Assembly (NCBI RefSeq): GCF_001190945.1
Contig: NZ_CP011112.1
Location: 434,001 to 498,000, forward strand
From: Luteipulveratus mongoliensis
GTDB lineage: Bacteria > Actinomycetota > Actinomycetes > Actinomycetales > Dermatophilaceae
Length of the DNA stretch: 64,000 nucleotides
Reading direction: 5' to 3'
The translations under genes and the position numbers were made by a program. The notes beneath the pieces were generated by a model. That model did no database searches, was not told the origin of the DNA, and worked only from the letters and a program-made list of their open reading frames with translations. Positions 8,296-16,232 of this stretch are shown here, in pieces (positions within the stretch are counted from its first letter, which is position 1; every line of letters starts with the position of its first letter).

Positions 8296-10326
8296 GTGGT
8301 CGATGAGGGTCGGTTCGGGCGGTATGTCCTCGAGCGGCTGCTGGGCACCGGCGGCATGGGTCAGGTGTGGGTCGCGTACGACCCGGCCACCCGGCGCCGC
8401 GTCGCGCTCAAGGTGCTGGCCGCCCACCACGCCAAGGACGACGAGTACCGCCGCCGGTTCCTCAACGAGGCGGAGGTAGCCGCGTCCCTCCAGGAGCCCC
8501 ACGTCGTACCGATCCACAGCTTCGGTGAGATCGACGGGCAGCTCTACATCGACATGGCGCTCATCGAGGGCACCGACGTCGAGGCGCTCCTGCGAGCTCA
8601 GGGCCCGATGGCACCGCCACGCGCACTCGACGTCGTCGAGCAGGCCGCGGCCGCACTCGACGCTGCGCATCGCGCCGGACTGATCCACCGCGACGTCAAG
8701 CCCTCCAACTTGTTCGTCCACACCAGCGGTTTCGTCTATCTGATCGACTTCGGCATCGCTCACACGCACGGCCAGACGCGGATCACCGACGACGGCTCGG
8801 CCCTCGGCACGCTCGCCTACATGGCGCCCGAGCGGTTCCGCCGCGGAGACATCAGCACGGCCGTCGACGTCTACGCCCTCACGTGCGTATTGTACGAATG
8901 CCTCACCGGCGCAACGCCTTTCGGTCGCGCGGACGTCGCCCAGCAGGTCCACGCGCACCTGACCGAGGCTCCGCCGCGACCCAGCCAGGCGGCCGCAGTC
9001 TCCCCGGCGATGGATCAGGTCATCGCACGCGGCATGGCCAAGGACCCGGCGCAACGCTTTGCGAGCGCGGGCGACCTCGCCCGGGCGGCCCGAGCCGCGC
9101 TCAACGCTCCAGTCGCATCAGGTGAGGCGGCCCCTCGACCCAGCCGACGTCGTACGTCGATCGTCCTGGGCGTTGCCGCTGGGCTCCTCGTGACCGCGGG
9201 TGTCAGTGCCGTCGTGATCAACACGCTTCGTGACGAGCACGACCCCTCGGCCGGCCCGACCAACACGGTCTCGAGCGGGCCGAGTCCTGGGACTGTGGTC
9301 GACAAGCCAACCACCGGCGGGCCGACGACCGTCCCGGGTGCGACGACGTGCAGCCCCGGGAGCATCAGCGGTGTCGGGTCGTCGCTCCAGCAGGGGGCAG
9401 TCGAGAACTTCGTGTCCGCGTACCGACGGTCGTGCCCGGCTGCGACCGTGGCGTACGAGACGATGGGAGCCGGCGCAGGTCGAGCTCAGTTCGCCGACGG
9501 GAAGGCCGAGTTCGCAGCCTCCGAGGCGCCGATCAACGGGCCGCAGGCGGCATCGGCGGCGAAGCGCTGTGGGGGCAACCCGGTGTGGAACATCCCGATG
9601 GTGTTCACGCCGATTGCGTTGGCGTACAACGTGTCTGGCGTGGACGCACTCATCCTCGATGGGCCGGTTGCCGCGCAGATCTTCCGGGGGAGGATCACGA
9701 CCTGGAACGATCCGGCGATCGCGGCGATCAACCCGGGGGTGACGCTGCCGAGCCAGCCGATCGCTGTCGTCTTCCGCTCGGACCAGACAGGCACGACCGA
9801 CGCGTTCCAGCAGTACCTCACGGCCTCGTCCGGTGGAGCCTGGAACGTCGGTGCCGGCGTCGACTTCAACGGCGGGACCGGCACGGGTGTCGCCCGGGGG
9901 ACTGGCGTGGCTGAGCGGGTAGCCAGCACGCCGGGCGCGATCACGTACGTCGACACCGCCTCCGCGGCCGCGGCCAAGCTGCGTCTCGCGAGAGTGAACA
10001 GCGGCTCGGGACCGGTGGCGTACAGCGCAGCGAGCGCCGGCAAGGCGATCGATGCCAGTACGACCGCGCTCACCGCCCCGGGCGACCTCAACCTGAACGT
10101 GTCGACGATGCACGGCACCTCGGCTGCTGGGGCGTACCCGTTGCTGCAGCCGACGTACGAGATCGTCTGCTCGAAGGGGTACAGCGCGGCGGCGGGTCAG
10201 CGGGTGCGGGCGTTCCTGTCGTCGGCGGCCTCGGACGGTCAATCCGGTTTGGAAGCAAAGGGATTCGTGCCGTTGCCGTCGGCCTTCCGCGCCAAGGTGA
10301 TCAGCACGGTCAACGCGATCCAGTAG
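8296..10326 (+). CDS. Ser/Thr protein kinase fused to extracellular PstS-like phosphate-binding domain
   Basis: A 676-aa receptor-like kinase. The N-terminal PknB-type kinase domain (residues about 9-270) has the glycine loop LGTGGMGQVW (16-25), VALK with Lys39, HRDVKPSN (131-138) and DFG (151-153), so all catalytic residues are present. A transmembrane helix (about 288-309) follows, then a Pro/Thr/Gly-rich linker, then a C-terminal domain (about 351-676) of the PstS/phosphate ABC-transporter binding-protein type (VGSSLQQGAVENFVSAYR, TTWNDPAIAAINPGV, VFRSDQTGTTDAFQQYL). The binding domain should face outside, suggesting direct sensing of extracellular phosphate or a similar anion. It starts at GTG 8296 after GGGGG. 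A stand-alone paralogue of the binding domain is at 16.2 kb. Confidence 0.9.
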   Translation: MVDEGRFGRYVLERLLGTGGMGQVWVAYDPATRRRVALKVLAAHHAKDDEYRRRFLNEAEVAASLQEPHVVPIHSFGEIDGQLYIDMALIEGTDVEALLRAQGPMAPPRALDVVEQAAAALDAAHRAGLIHRDVKPSNLFVHTSGFVYLIDFGIAHTHGQTRITDDGSALGTLAYMAPERFRRGDISTAVDVYALTCVLYECLTGATPFGRADVAQQVHAHLTEAPPRPSQAAAVSPAMDQVIARGMAKDPAQRFASAGDLARAARAALNAPVASGEAAPRPSRRRTSIVLGVAAGLLVTAGVSAVVINTLRDEHDPSAGPTNTVSSGPSPGTVVDKPTTGGPTTVPGATTCSPGSISGVGSSLQQGAVENFVSAYRRSCPAATVAYETMGAGAGRAQFADGKAEFAASEAPINGPQAASAAKRCGGNPVWNIPMVFTPIALAYNVSGVDALILDGPVAAQIFRGRITTWNDPAIAAINPGVTLPSQPIAVVFRSDQTGTTDAFQQYLTASSGGAWNVGAGVDFNGGTGTGVARGTGVAERVASTPGAITYVDTASAAAAKLRLARVNSGSGPVAYSAASAGKAIDASTTALTAPGDLNLNVSTMHGTSAAGAYPLLQPTYEIVCSKGYSAAAGQRVRAFLSSAASDGQSGLEAKGFVPLPSAFRAKVISTVNAIQ

Positions 10327-10346
10327 TCAGGGTGCGCGGCGCGCTC

Positions 10347-10412
10347 AGGTGACTCCCGCCCTCCCAGATGACTCCCCTCGATGAGAGTCATCTGCGAGGA
10401 GGCGAGTCACCT
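10347..10412 (+). terminator. Long hairpin after the kinase gene
   Basis: AGGTGACTC (10347-10355) pairs with GAGTCACCT (10404-10412). An inner pair AGATGACTC/GAGTCATCT also matches, with CTCC/GGAG in between, making a nearly continuous stem of about 27 bp. It begins 20 bp after the kinase stop codon. It lacks a T tract, so termination is plausible rather than certain; it may equally be a REP-like element. Confidence 0.6.
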
Positions 10413-10463
10413 AGATGTGGTTCTTGAGGATGGGGTGACCGAGGACGTGCTCCACGAGCGCCC

Positions 10464-10686
10464 GCGGGCGCGTCACGTCGCCGACCGGATGGACCTTCCA
10501 GTCATGTGGCGTGCACGAACCGCTGATCGTGCCGAACCGGACGATGGTTCCGGTCTTCGAAGCGGTCGGCATGGAGCTCCGCTACGTCGAGGCGCGCGAC
10601 GGCCACTCCTGGGGAGAACTAGCGCGACCGCCTCCGCGACGGCCTGTCCTGGATCTTCCCCGCCCCAGAGGGGCTACTACGAGTAG
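10464..10686 (+). pseudogene. Decayed duplicate of the 3' end of the esterase gene
   Basis: This segment is closely similar to positions 7969-8192 of the enterochelin-esterase-like gene. Shared stretches include CGTCGCCGACCGGAT, CCGCTGATCGTGCCGAACCGG, CGCTACGTCGAGGCGCGCGA and the final TACTACGAGTAG. It has no start and carries at least two single-base shifts (TCCTGGGGAGAACTAGC against TCCTGGGAGAACTGGC), so it cannot encode the domain. Only the last quarter of the parent gene is represented. It lies at the left border of the DNA-modification island and probably records a local duplication or a recombination event. Confidence 0.85.
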
Positions 10687-10733
10687 GTCTCGCCGAGTAG
10701 GGCGAGAGGTGCCAGCCGGTCCCGTAGCGAGAC
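10687..10733. repeat. Degenerate copy of the dispersed repeat
   Basis: GTCTCGCCGAGTAGGGCGAG ... GTAGCGAGACG resembles the left half of the dispersed element with several substitutions. It directly follows the esterase remnant, just as copy 2 follows the intact esterase, so the duplication probably included the repeat. Confidence 0.55.
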
Positions 10734-10803
10734 GAAGGTTCCGCAGATACGCGGTTCACGACAATTGAACCGCCCAGACAGGCATTCAGCATTCCAGTGA
10801 CCC

Positions 10804-10837
10804 GCGGCCGATGGCCATGCACATTCAAATCGGCCGC
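10804..10837 (-). terminator. Probable terminator of the DUF262 gene
   Basis: GCGGCCGAT and ATCGGCCGC form a perfect 9-bp stem with a 16-nt loop, about 43 nt past the stop of the minus-strand DUF262 gene. A weaker GGCCCG/CGGGCC hairpin lies between it and the gene (about 10854-10876). Confidence 0.5.
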
Positions 10838-10879
10838 ACTCATGCACCCCAGATGGCCCGTATTCTTAGGCGGGCCGAT

Positions 10880-12577
10880 TCACAGGAGCCAGACCTTCTC
10901 CACGGCGAGTTGGGCAAGGATACGACCCCGTTGGATTACGGCATCCTCAGACCACTCTTCGCTCTCCATTGCGCCGTCAAGAACGAGTTGATCAACATGT
11001 TTCTCGAGAATCGCCTTCTTCGCCTTGAATGACTTGTCGCCGAGCTCATCATTCAACGACTTGGGCAGCCAAACAAGATTTCCAATTTGCGACGCCCATT
11101 CCGTCCCACTTGACTGCGGATGAATGTGCTCGACGTTGCATGATCCTCGCTCAAGTGGATGCTTTGGACGAAGTCCGCGCTGCAAGCGGCCCAACGTATA
11201 GAAGACCAAGTCTTTCTGATCGGCCTCGGCCTTCGAGTAGCGAAGGCGCTCAAGAAAGGCAGGCTCGAAGCCATCCTCAGGGATTCTATCCTTGAGAGCG
11301 CTTCGGATGTCCGTCAGAACCTGACCGGCATCATCCTTGTTGTCCGCCTCGGTGAGGCGATGAGCAAAGGTCGCATACATCTTGCTTACGCCTCCAGAGC
11401 TACTCAGACGCATGACGGCCGTGGTTATATAATGGAAACTTTCTACGGCGGCGAGGAGTTTCGTCAACTGTTTTAGGCTGAGTCGATCCTCGCTGTGAGC
11501 GCGGAGAGCGGCGAGCAGCAGTGGTCGTGGCTGTCGAACGCCGAAGACCAGAAGTGCCTCGAGCGCCTCCTTGACAGGATTGAACTCCCTGTCCCATTTT
11601 GCGCCTGCCGGGTTTGTTATCTTCGCATAGAGACGCGCGTTATTTAGTAGGGCGGTCAGCAGGTCAGAGTGGCTAAGTTTCTCTGCCTTGACATGGTCGC
11701 TTATCTTGCCGAATACACGCCGCTCGGCCACGAAGGGTGCCCACGACAACCACCAGTGGTGAATGAACATGTTAGGCACGGCGCGCTTGCCATCTTCTTC
11801 GAGCACTCGTCTCAGTTCGCGCCAGTCTTCCGCATGCGGGTCATGATCGGCATTTTCGGCCGGAAGTCCGCTGAACACAAGATTCTTAACTAAATCAACC
11901 GTGTCCAGGTCCTTTCCCCTAGAGTTCAAGGTCTCGAATATCGCGTATGCCTGCTGTTCGGACTCAAGAGGGATCCAGATCACATTGAGGCTCAATACTC
12001 GAGCCCGCACATCACTCAGGTACGCGATCGTGTGATCGCGAATTTGATCTTCAGTCGCGTCGCCTACGCGGCGGTCTTCAAGTTTACTTTCCAGCTGCGA
12101 TCGGAGATCTTTAACGGCGGCGTCAATATTTCGCTGATCCTCATTGGTGGCAACTTTCCGTTCGCCGCGCACCGCGCTCAAGTAGTTGTCGTAGAGATGG
12201 CCACCGGCCGCCCCCGACTGCAGGACGTAGTGCTTTCGGTTCTCTTCATCTTTTGTCTCGATGAAGTTGTGGATGCCATCAGCTCGATCCGTCTCGCCGA
12301 GATCGTTGAGGTAGTCTCGCAAGACCGAGAGAAGAAGGGTGATGGTAGTCAGTCGTTGCTGGCCATCCACAATTGCGTATCTAAATCCTGCCTTGTAGAC
12401 GACCATCGGGCCAATAAAGTAGCCCTCAGATTTGGCATCTATAAGATCATCCAGGAATTCCTGCACGTTTTCAGGCGTCCAGGAGTACGGCCTTTGATAT
12501 CTCGGTACGTCGAGAAGTGTAGTCTTGAGGATGTCTCGGATCGATCGAAGCTGCGGCTGAAACGGCGCATTGCTCAT
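10880..12577 (-). CDS. DUF262/DUF1524 (GmrSD-like) nuclease-family protein
   Basis: A 565-aa protein combining an N-terminal DUF262 domain (ParB-like, with VPRYQRPYSW at about 25-33 and the nucleotide-binding motif DGQQRLTT at 71-78) and a C-terminal DUF1524 HNH-type domain (CNVEHIHPQSS about 478-488, then IGNLVWLP). This is the architecture of GmrSD-type modification-dependent restriction enzymes and related defence nucleases. I chose ATG 12577 (MSNAPFQPQ) because GGGGGAAAG precedes it. Base composition and codon use are visibly less GC-rich than all neighbours (many AT-ending codons), indicating recent transfer. It sits beside a cytosine methyltransferase and Vsr, supporting a defence role. 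Its target modification is unknown. Confidence 0.88.
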   Translation of the reverse strand: MSNAPFQPQLRSIRDILKTTLLDVPRYQRPYSWTPENVQEFLDDLIDAKSEGYFIGPMVVYKAGFRYAIVDGQQRLTTITLLLSVLRDYLNDLGETDRADGIHNFIETKDEENRKHYVLQSGAAGGHLYDNYLSAVRGERKVATNEDQRNIDAAVKDLRSQLESKLEDRRVGDATEDQIRDHTIAYLSDVRARVLSLNVIWIPLESEQQAYAIFETLNSRGKDLDTVDLVKNLVFSGLPAENADHDPHAEDWRELRRVLEEDGKRAVPNMFIHHWWLSWAPFVAERRVFGKISDHVKAEKLSHSDLLTALLNNARLYAKITNPAGAKWDREFNPVKEALEALLVFGVRQPRPLLLAALRAHSEDRLSLKQLTKLLAAVESFHYITTAVMRLSSSGGVSKMYATFAHRLTEADNKDDAGQVLTDIRSALKDRIPEDGFEPAFLERLRYSKAEADQKDLVFYTLGRLQRGLRPKHPLERGSCNVEHIHPQSSGTEWASQIGNLVWLPKSLNDELGDKSFKAKKAILEKHVDQLVLDGAMESEEWSEDAVIQRGRILAQLAVEKVWLL

Positions 12578-12992
12578 CTTTCCCCCAACGCTTTCTTGGC
12601 GACCTTCTGTAAGAAGTACAGAATGCAGAAACTCTGGCCATGCCCATACTGCTTGCATCAACCGATGTCCTCAAAGATCGGCAGCGTACTCGTTCCGACG
12701 GTACCTGGTTTAGGTCTCGCCTGTTCAGAAATTCTGCAATAACGCCGGTGCACCGGCCGGCGCATTCAATTTCTTCCCCGACAGAAGCCACCCGGGTCGA
12801 CGGGTGCCCCAGCCCTCAAGCAACGCCAACCTCATGTCGGTGCTCTGTGGCACTGTCTCGACCTCCCTGAACCAGGCAGCACGGGCTGCGATACCTACGC
12901 CACCCGGCGTCACTCGATCGAGGTGCCATGTCCCGGACGTTGAGTCCTGCAGATAAGCTCGATATCGAGCTATTTAGTGCTAAGCTAAAGTC
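12578..12992. other. 415-bp divergent intergenic region of the modification island
   Basis: No convincing gene is seen. Short open frames on both strands have no recognisable content. The DUF262-proximal part shares the lower GC of that gene. The right end holds the palindrome and promoter-like AT-rich stretch described separately. Confidence 0.5.
12956..12989. promoter_or_regulatory. Palindromes upstream of the C5 methyltransferase
   Basis: AGCTCGATATCGAGCT (12956-12971) is a perfect 16-bp palindrome. It is followed by TTTAG...CTAAA (12973-12977 and 12985-12989), ending three bases before the methyltransferase ATG. The pair could be an operator, a promoter with leaderless transcription, or the recognition sequence of the methyltransferase itself (autoregulation). 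No ribosome-binding site is evident. Confidence 0.45.
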
Positions 12993-14405
12993 ATGATCCG
13001 CTCGTTCTCATACATCGACCTGTTCGCCGGGATCGGCGGGTTTCACGCGATGCTCGACCACGCGGGCGGTCGCTGCGTGTACGTGTCCGAGATCGACGCC
13101 GCGGCGCGCGGAACGTACGACCACAACTGGGTCAGCGGACCTGGCCTCAGTCGGCCTCCACAGATCAACACAGACATCACCCTGGCGACACCCGAGTTCG
13201 ACGAGGTCGACGTCCCGAACCATGAGGTGCTTGCCGCGGGCTTCCCGTGCCAGCCGTTCAGCAAGAGCGGCTACCAGCGTGGGATGGAGGAGACGCGAGG
13301 CACGTTGTTCTGGAACATCGCCCGCATCCTCGAGACTCGCCGCCCCAAGATCGTCCTCCTGGAGAACGTCCGCAACCTCGCCGGCCCGCGCCATCGTCAC
13401 GAGTGGGACGTCATCATCCAGACGCTCCGCGAGCTCGGCTACCGCGTGTCCTCGACACCAAGCGTCTTCTCGCCGCACTTCCTCCCGCCATCGATGGGCG
13501 GGACACCGCAGGTGCGGGACCGCGTCTTCATCCTTGGCACCTACGTCGGCCGCGACCGAGCGATGGCGGAGACCGACGTGGCTCCGACCGTTGTCCGGGC
13601 ACCGGTCCAGGACTGGAACGCCCATGACTGGGATGTCGACTGGATCCTCGATGACGACGACACCATCGAGGACCTTCAGCGCTACCAGCTCTCTGACGAT
13701 GAGTGGGCCTGGATCAACGTCTGGGACGACCTCAACAAGCGCATCCGCGAGAGCACCGGCGAACGGCTCCCCGGCTTCCCACTCTGGGCCGATGACTGGC
13801 GGCCGGAGGATGAACTCGACGTCGTCGAGATCGATGCTCTGCCGAAGTGGAAGCGGGACTTCCTGATCAAGAACGCCCGCTTCTATGACGCGCACCGAAA
13901 GACCATCGACCGGTGGCGCAAGGCTCATCCCGAGTTCGAAACGTTCCCCGCCTCGCGCCGCAAGCTCGAGTGGCAGGCCCAAGACATCGAGTCCCTGTGG
14001 GACACCGTCATGCACTTCCGACCATCCGGGATCCGAGCCAAGGCGCCCACGTATCTCCCGGCGCTGGTGGCGATCACGCAGACCTCGATCATCGGTAGCC
14101 GGCAGCGACGGATCACCCCGCACGAGGCCGCACGCTTGCAGGGCCTACCGCGTGAGTTCGAGTTCGCAAACCGGCGCGAGGCGCAGTCATACAAGCAGGT
14201 CGGCAACGGCGTCTCGGTCGGCGCTGCGTGGCATGTGTTCCGCACTCACGTCGAGCGGGACCGGGCAGACCTGCCGCCGAAACTCGTCAACGCCGTCCTC
14301 GCCGCAGACCTCAACCCCTCACCCGACGCGCTGAGCCCGGCCGCCCACGAAGCCGAGGCGAAGCTCTTGGCCGCGCAAACTAGCGACCTTGATGCGGCTG
14401 GGTAA
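12993..14405 (+). CDS. DNA (cytosine-5-)-methyltransferase
   Basis: A 470-aa C5-cytosine methyltransferase that transfers a methyl group from AdoMet to DNA cytosine. Motif I FAGIGGFHAM (11-20) binds AdoMet, motif IV AAGFPCQPFS (81-90) holds the catalytic Cys86, ENVRNL (124-129) is motif VI, QVRDRVFILG is motif VIII, and KQVGNGVSVGAAW is motif X. The variable target-recognition region between VIII and IX is long (about residues 185-360), and its target sequence cannot be read from the protein. The Vsr gene overlaps its 3' end on the opposite strand and an unidentified probable nuclease follows, forming a type II-like restriction-modification unit. Confidence 0.94.
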   Translation: MIRSFSYIDLFAGIGGFHAMLDHAGGRCVYVSEIDAAARGTYDHNWVSGPGLSRPPQINTDITLATPEFDEVDVPNHEVLAAGFPCQPFSKSGYQRGMEETRGTLFWNIARILETRRPKIVLLENVRNLAGPRHRHEWDVIIQTLRELGYRVSSTPSVFSPHFLPPSMGGTPQVRDRVFILGTYVGRDRAMAETDVAPTVVRAPVQDWNAHDWDVDWILDDDDTIEDLQRYQLSDDEWAWINVWDDLNKRIRESTGERLPGFPLWADDWRPEDELDVVEIDALPKWKRDFLIKNARFYDAHRKTIDRWRKAHPEFETFPASRRKLEWQAQDIESLWDTVMHFRPSGIRAKAPTYLPALVAITQTSIIGSRQRRITPHEAARLQGLPREFEFANRREAQSYKQVGNGVSVGAAWHVFRTHVERDRADLPPKLVNAVLAADLNPSPDALSPAAHEAEAKLLAAQTSDLDAAG

Positions 14406-14847
14406 GGACCTCACTGACACGTCCGACGGCTTCGACAGGGTCCTCGTGCTCCCAGATCCGCACGACGGTCCAACCAGCATTGCTCAATACCTGATTGGTG
14501 TCGGCGTCGCGCGCAACGTTCGTAGCAAGTTTCTGCCGCCACCACGCTGAGTTGGCACGCGGACTGGTGCCATGAACTGGACAGCCGTGCCAGAAGCAGC
14601 CGTCAACGAACACCGCGACGCGCTGCTTCGGGAAGGCGATGTCGATGGACCTCCGCGGCCGACCCGGCACCCGGAAAGTCACTCGATAACGGAGACCAGC
14701 CGCGAACAAGGCCTTCCGCAGGGCGACCTCAGGGGCTGTGTCCTTGCGCCGCAATCGCGAATACCGCTGAGTCAACTCGGGAGACGACGGACCGGGATGC
14801 GGGGGCATCGAGAATGCCTTGATCCCGTCCTCGTGGTCCGAGCTCAT
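14380..14847 (-). CDS. vsr: Very short patch repair endonuclease (Vsr)
   Basis: A 155-aa Vsr family mismatch nuclease that nicks DNA at T:G mismatches produced by deamination of 5-methylcytosine, companion to C5 methyltransferases. The core SIDIAFPKQRVAVFVDGCFWHGCPVHG (residues about 67-93) is characteristic, with Asp69 as the probable catalytic residue and the HxC metal-binding cluster. The C-terminal VVRIWEHEDP also matches. Its 3' end overlaps the methyltransferase 3' end by 26 bp (convergent), and its start overlaps the stop of the upstream gene (ATGA). Confidence 0.93.
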   Translation of the reverse strand: MSSDHEDGIKAFSMPPHPGPSSPELTQRYSRLRRKDTAPEVALRKALFAAGLRYRVTFRVPGRPRRSIDIAFPKQRVAVFVDGCFWHGCPVHGTSPRANSAWWRQKLATNVARDADTNQVLSNAGWTVVRIWEHEDPVEAVGRVSEVLTQPHQGR

Positions 14848-15623
14848 TTCGTGGCCAGCACCTGCTTGACCGCCTCATCGAACTGCTCCTTAGTGAGCGC
14901 GCCGGAGGCCCGGAGCTCGTCCAATCCACGGATCTCGTCCACCACTGTTCCGCCGCGGCGGGGCTCCGATGCCCGAAAGATGTCGCTCAGACGAGGAAAC
15001 CGCTCGGTCGTCAGGAGCCCTTTCGTAAACAGGAGCGCCGCGTCTTCGGTGCCGCGGTGTTCATTGGCTGGCACTCGCATCTCGATGACGCATTCGGGAT
15101 GGGCAACGGCATGGTCCGCGATTGGGCGGAACGCCAGCACAGTTCCGTCCTGCTTCGACTCCACCCGGGCGGCGACATCGGTATGAACCTCTGGATCAAT
15201 GAGCACAAGGCCAGGCAAACGAGGATGCAGGAAGACGGTCGGGTCAGTCATGCCGCGACCGGCGCCGCCGAGACCGTTTGAGATTCGAAACGGGGCAGCC
15301 TTCTCCTGGAAACTGGCCTTGATCGACCACAGTCCCCGCGCCGCCTCCTGGAGGTCCTGGAGGTCAAAGCCATCAACGTTGTGTCCGCCCGGTGCAGACA
15401 GGATCCCCACAGACCACGCAGCAGAAGCAACCACCCACTCGGCGGCCGCACCAACCACGAACCGGTTACCTCGATCTCCCGGATCGCATCGGTCGATGAG
15501 CAGTTGCAGGGCTGCCTCACACTCGCTGCGCACGGGGCTACCGGCCACCATCGCGCCCCGGAGCCGATCGAAGGCTTCGGAGCCCGAGGACGAACCGACG
15601 GTTTCAAACAGTGTCCCTGTCAC
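14844..15623 (-). CDS. Putative restriction endonuclease of the methyltransferase/Vsr unit, family not recognised
   Basis: A 259-aa protein in the position where type II systems encode the restriction enzyme, translationally coupled to vsr by a 4-bp ATGA overlap. I do not recognise its family. GGHNVDGFDLQDL followed by RGLWSIKASFQ could be a degenerate PD-(D/E)xK-like core, but this is weak. The C-terminal 30 residues, IRGLDELRASGALTKEQFDE and on, closely resemble a SHOCT short oligomerisation domain. An R-M nuclease role is inferred from context only; a non-nuclease accessory protein is also possible. Confidence 0.55.
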   Translation of the reverse strand: MTGTLFETVGSSSGSEAFDRLRGAMVAGSPVRSECEAALQLLIDRCDPGDRGNRFVVGAAAEWVVASAAWSVGILSAPGGHNVDGFDLQDLQEAARGLWSIKASFQEKAAPFRISNGLGGAGRGMTDPTVFLHPRLPGLVLIDPEVHTDVAARVESKQDGTVLAFRPIADHAVAHPECVIEMRVPANEHRGTEDAALLFTKGLLTTERFPRLSDIFRASEPRRGGTVVDEIRGLDELRASGALTKEQFDEAVKQVLATK

Positions 15624-15707
15624 GCCGCCACCGTACGACCTTTGTCTGCTCGTCGTTCCGGACAGAAGATGTCGGCCGCGAACCTGGTCGACTGCCCCAG
15701 GCAGCAG

Positions 15708-16097
15708 TCAGCGGGGGTCGAGGTCGATGCGAACCAGCTGTGGGTCGTGTTCCGTCATCCGCATACCGAACTTCGCAAACGGGCTGAACATCGCCAGGAT
15801 CTTGGGGTCCATCGGCTCCAGTCGCGCCGAGCCTGCTCGCCAGTTTCGTCCGACGCGCAGCCGCACCCGAGGGTCGTCGGCGATGTTGTGGGCGTAGTTC
15901 GCGTGCGAGCCGTGGACGCTGATCAACCACGCGACATCGCCCTCGATCGGCCCGCGCGCCACCGGCACCTGTCGCGCCTCACCCGTACGTCGGCCGGTCG
16001 TCTCCAGCACGACGAAGAAGTACGGTAACCACTGCGCCATCGTGATGTTGCGCGGGTTCGCCTTCTGCCACATCGCCCGAGCGCGCTTCGGATCCAC
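15708..16097 (-). CDS. Nitroreductase/quinone reductase family (DUF385, F420-dependent type)
   Basis: A 129-aa protein of the split beta-barrel DUF385/deazaflavin-dependent nitroreductase family, relatives of mycobacterial Ddn. TTGRRTGEARQVPVA and the later VAWLISVHGSHANYAHNIADDP are the family hallmarks for cofactor contact. Such proteins use F420H2 to reduce quinones or nitro compounds; the actual substrate here is unknown. The gene stands alone between the modification island and the PstS-like gene. The first codons (MDPKRARAMWQKANP) form an amphipathic start typical of the membrane-associated members. Confidence 0.8.
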   Translation of the reverse strand: MDPKRARAMWQKANPRNITMAQWLPYFFVVLETTGRRTGEARQVPVARGPIEGDVAWLISVHGSHANYAHNIADDPRVRLRVGRNWRAGSARLEPMDPKILAMFSPFAKFGMRMTEHDPQLVRIDLDPR

Positions 16098-16232
16098 GTC
16101 CTGACTGTATGACTTACCGAGCGGTTGAGCGCTCCGTAAGTCACATCGAACGGTCCCTGTCAGCGACGCCCGGCTGATGGCGGCGGTCCCGTTATGGTGT
16201 CCGCGAACACGGCGAGGCTTTCGGGGGTCAGC

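Noticed and set aside
12725-12913. 62-codon minus-strand frame in the 415-bp gap
   Set aside because: No recognisable content or ribosome-binding site; left as intergenic.
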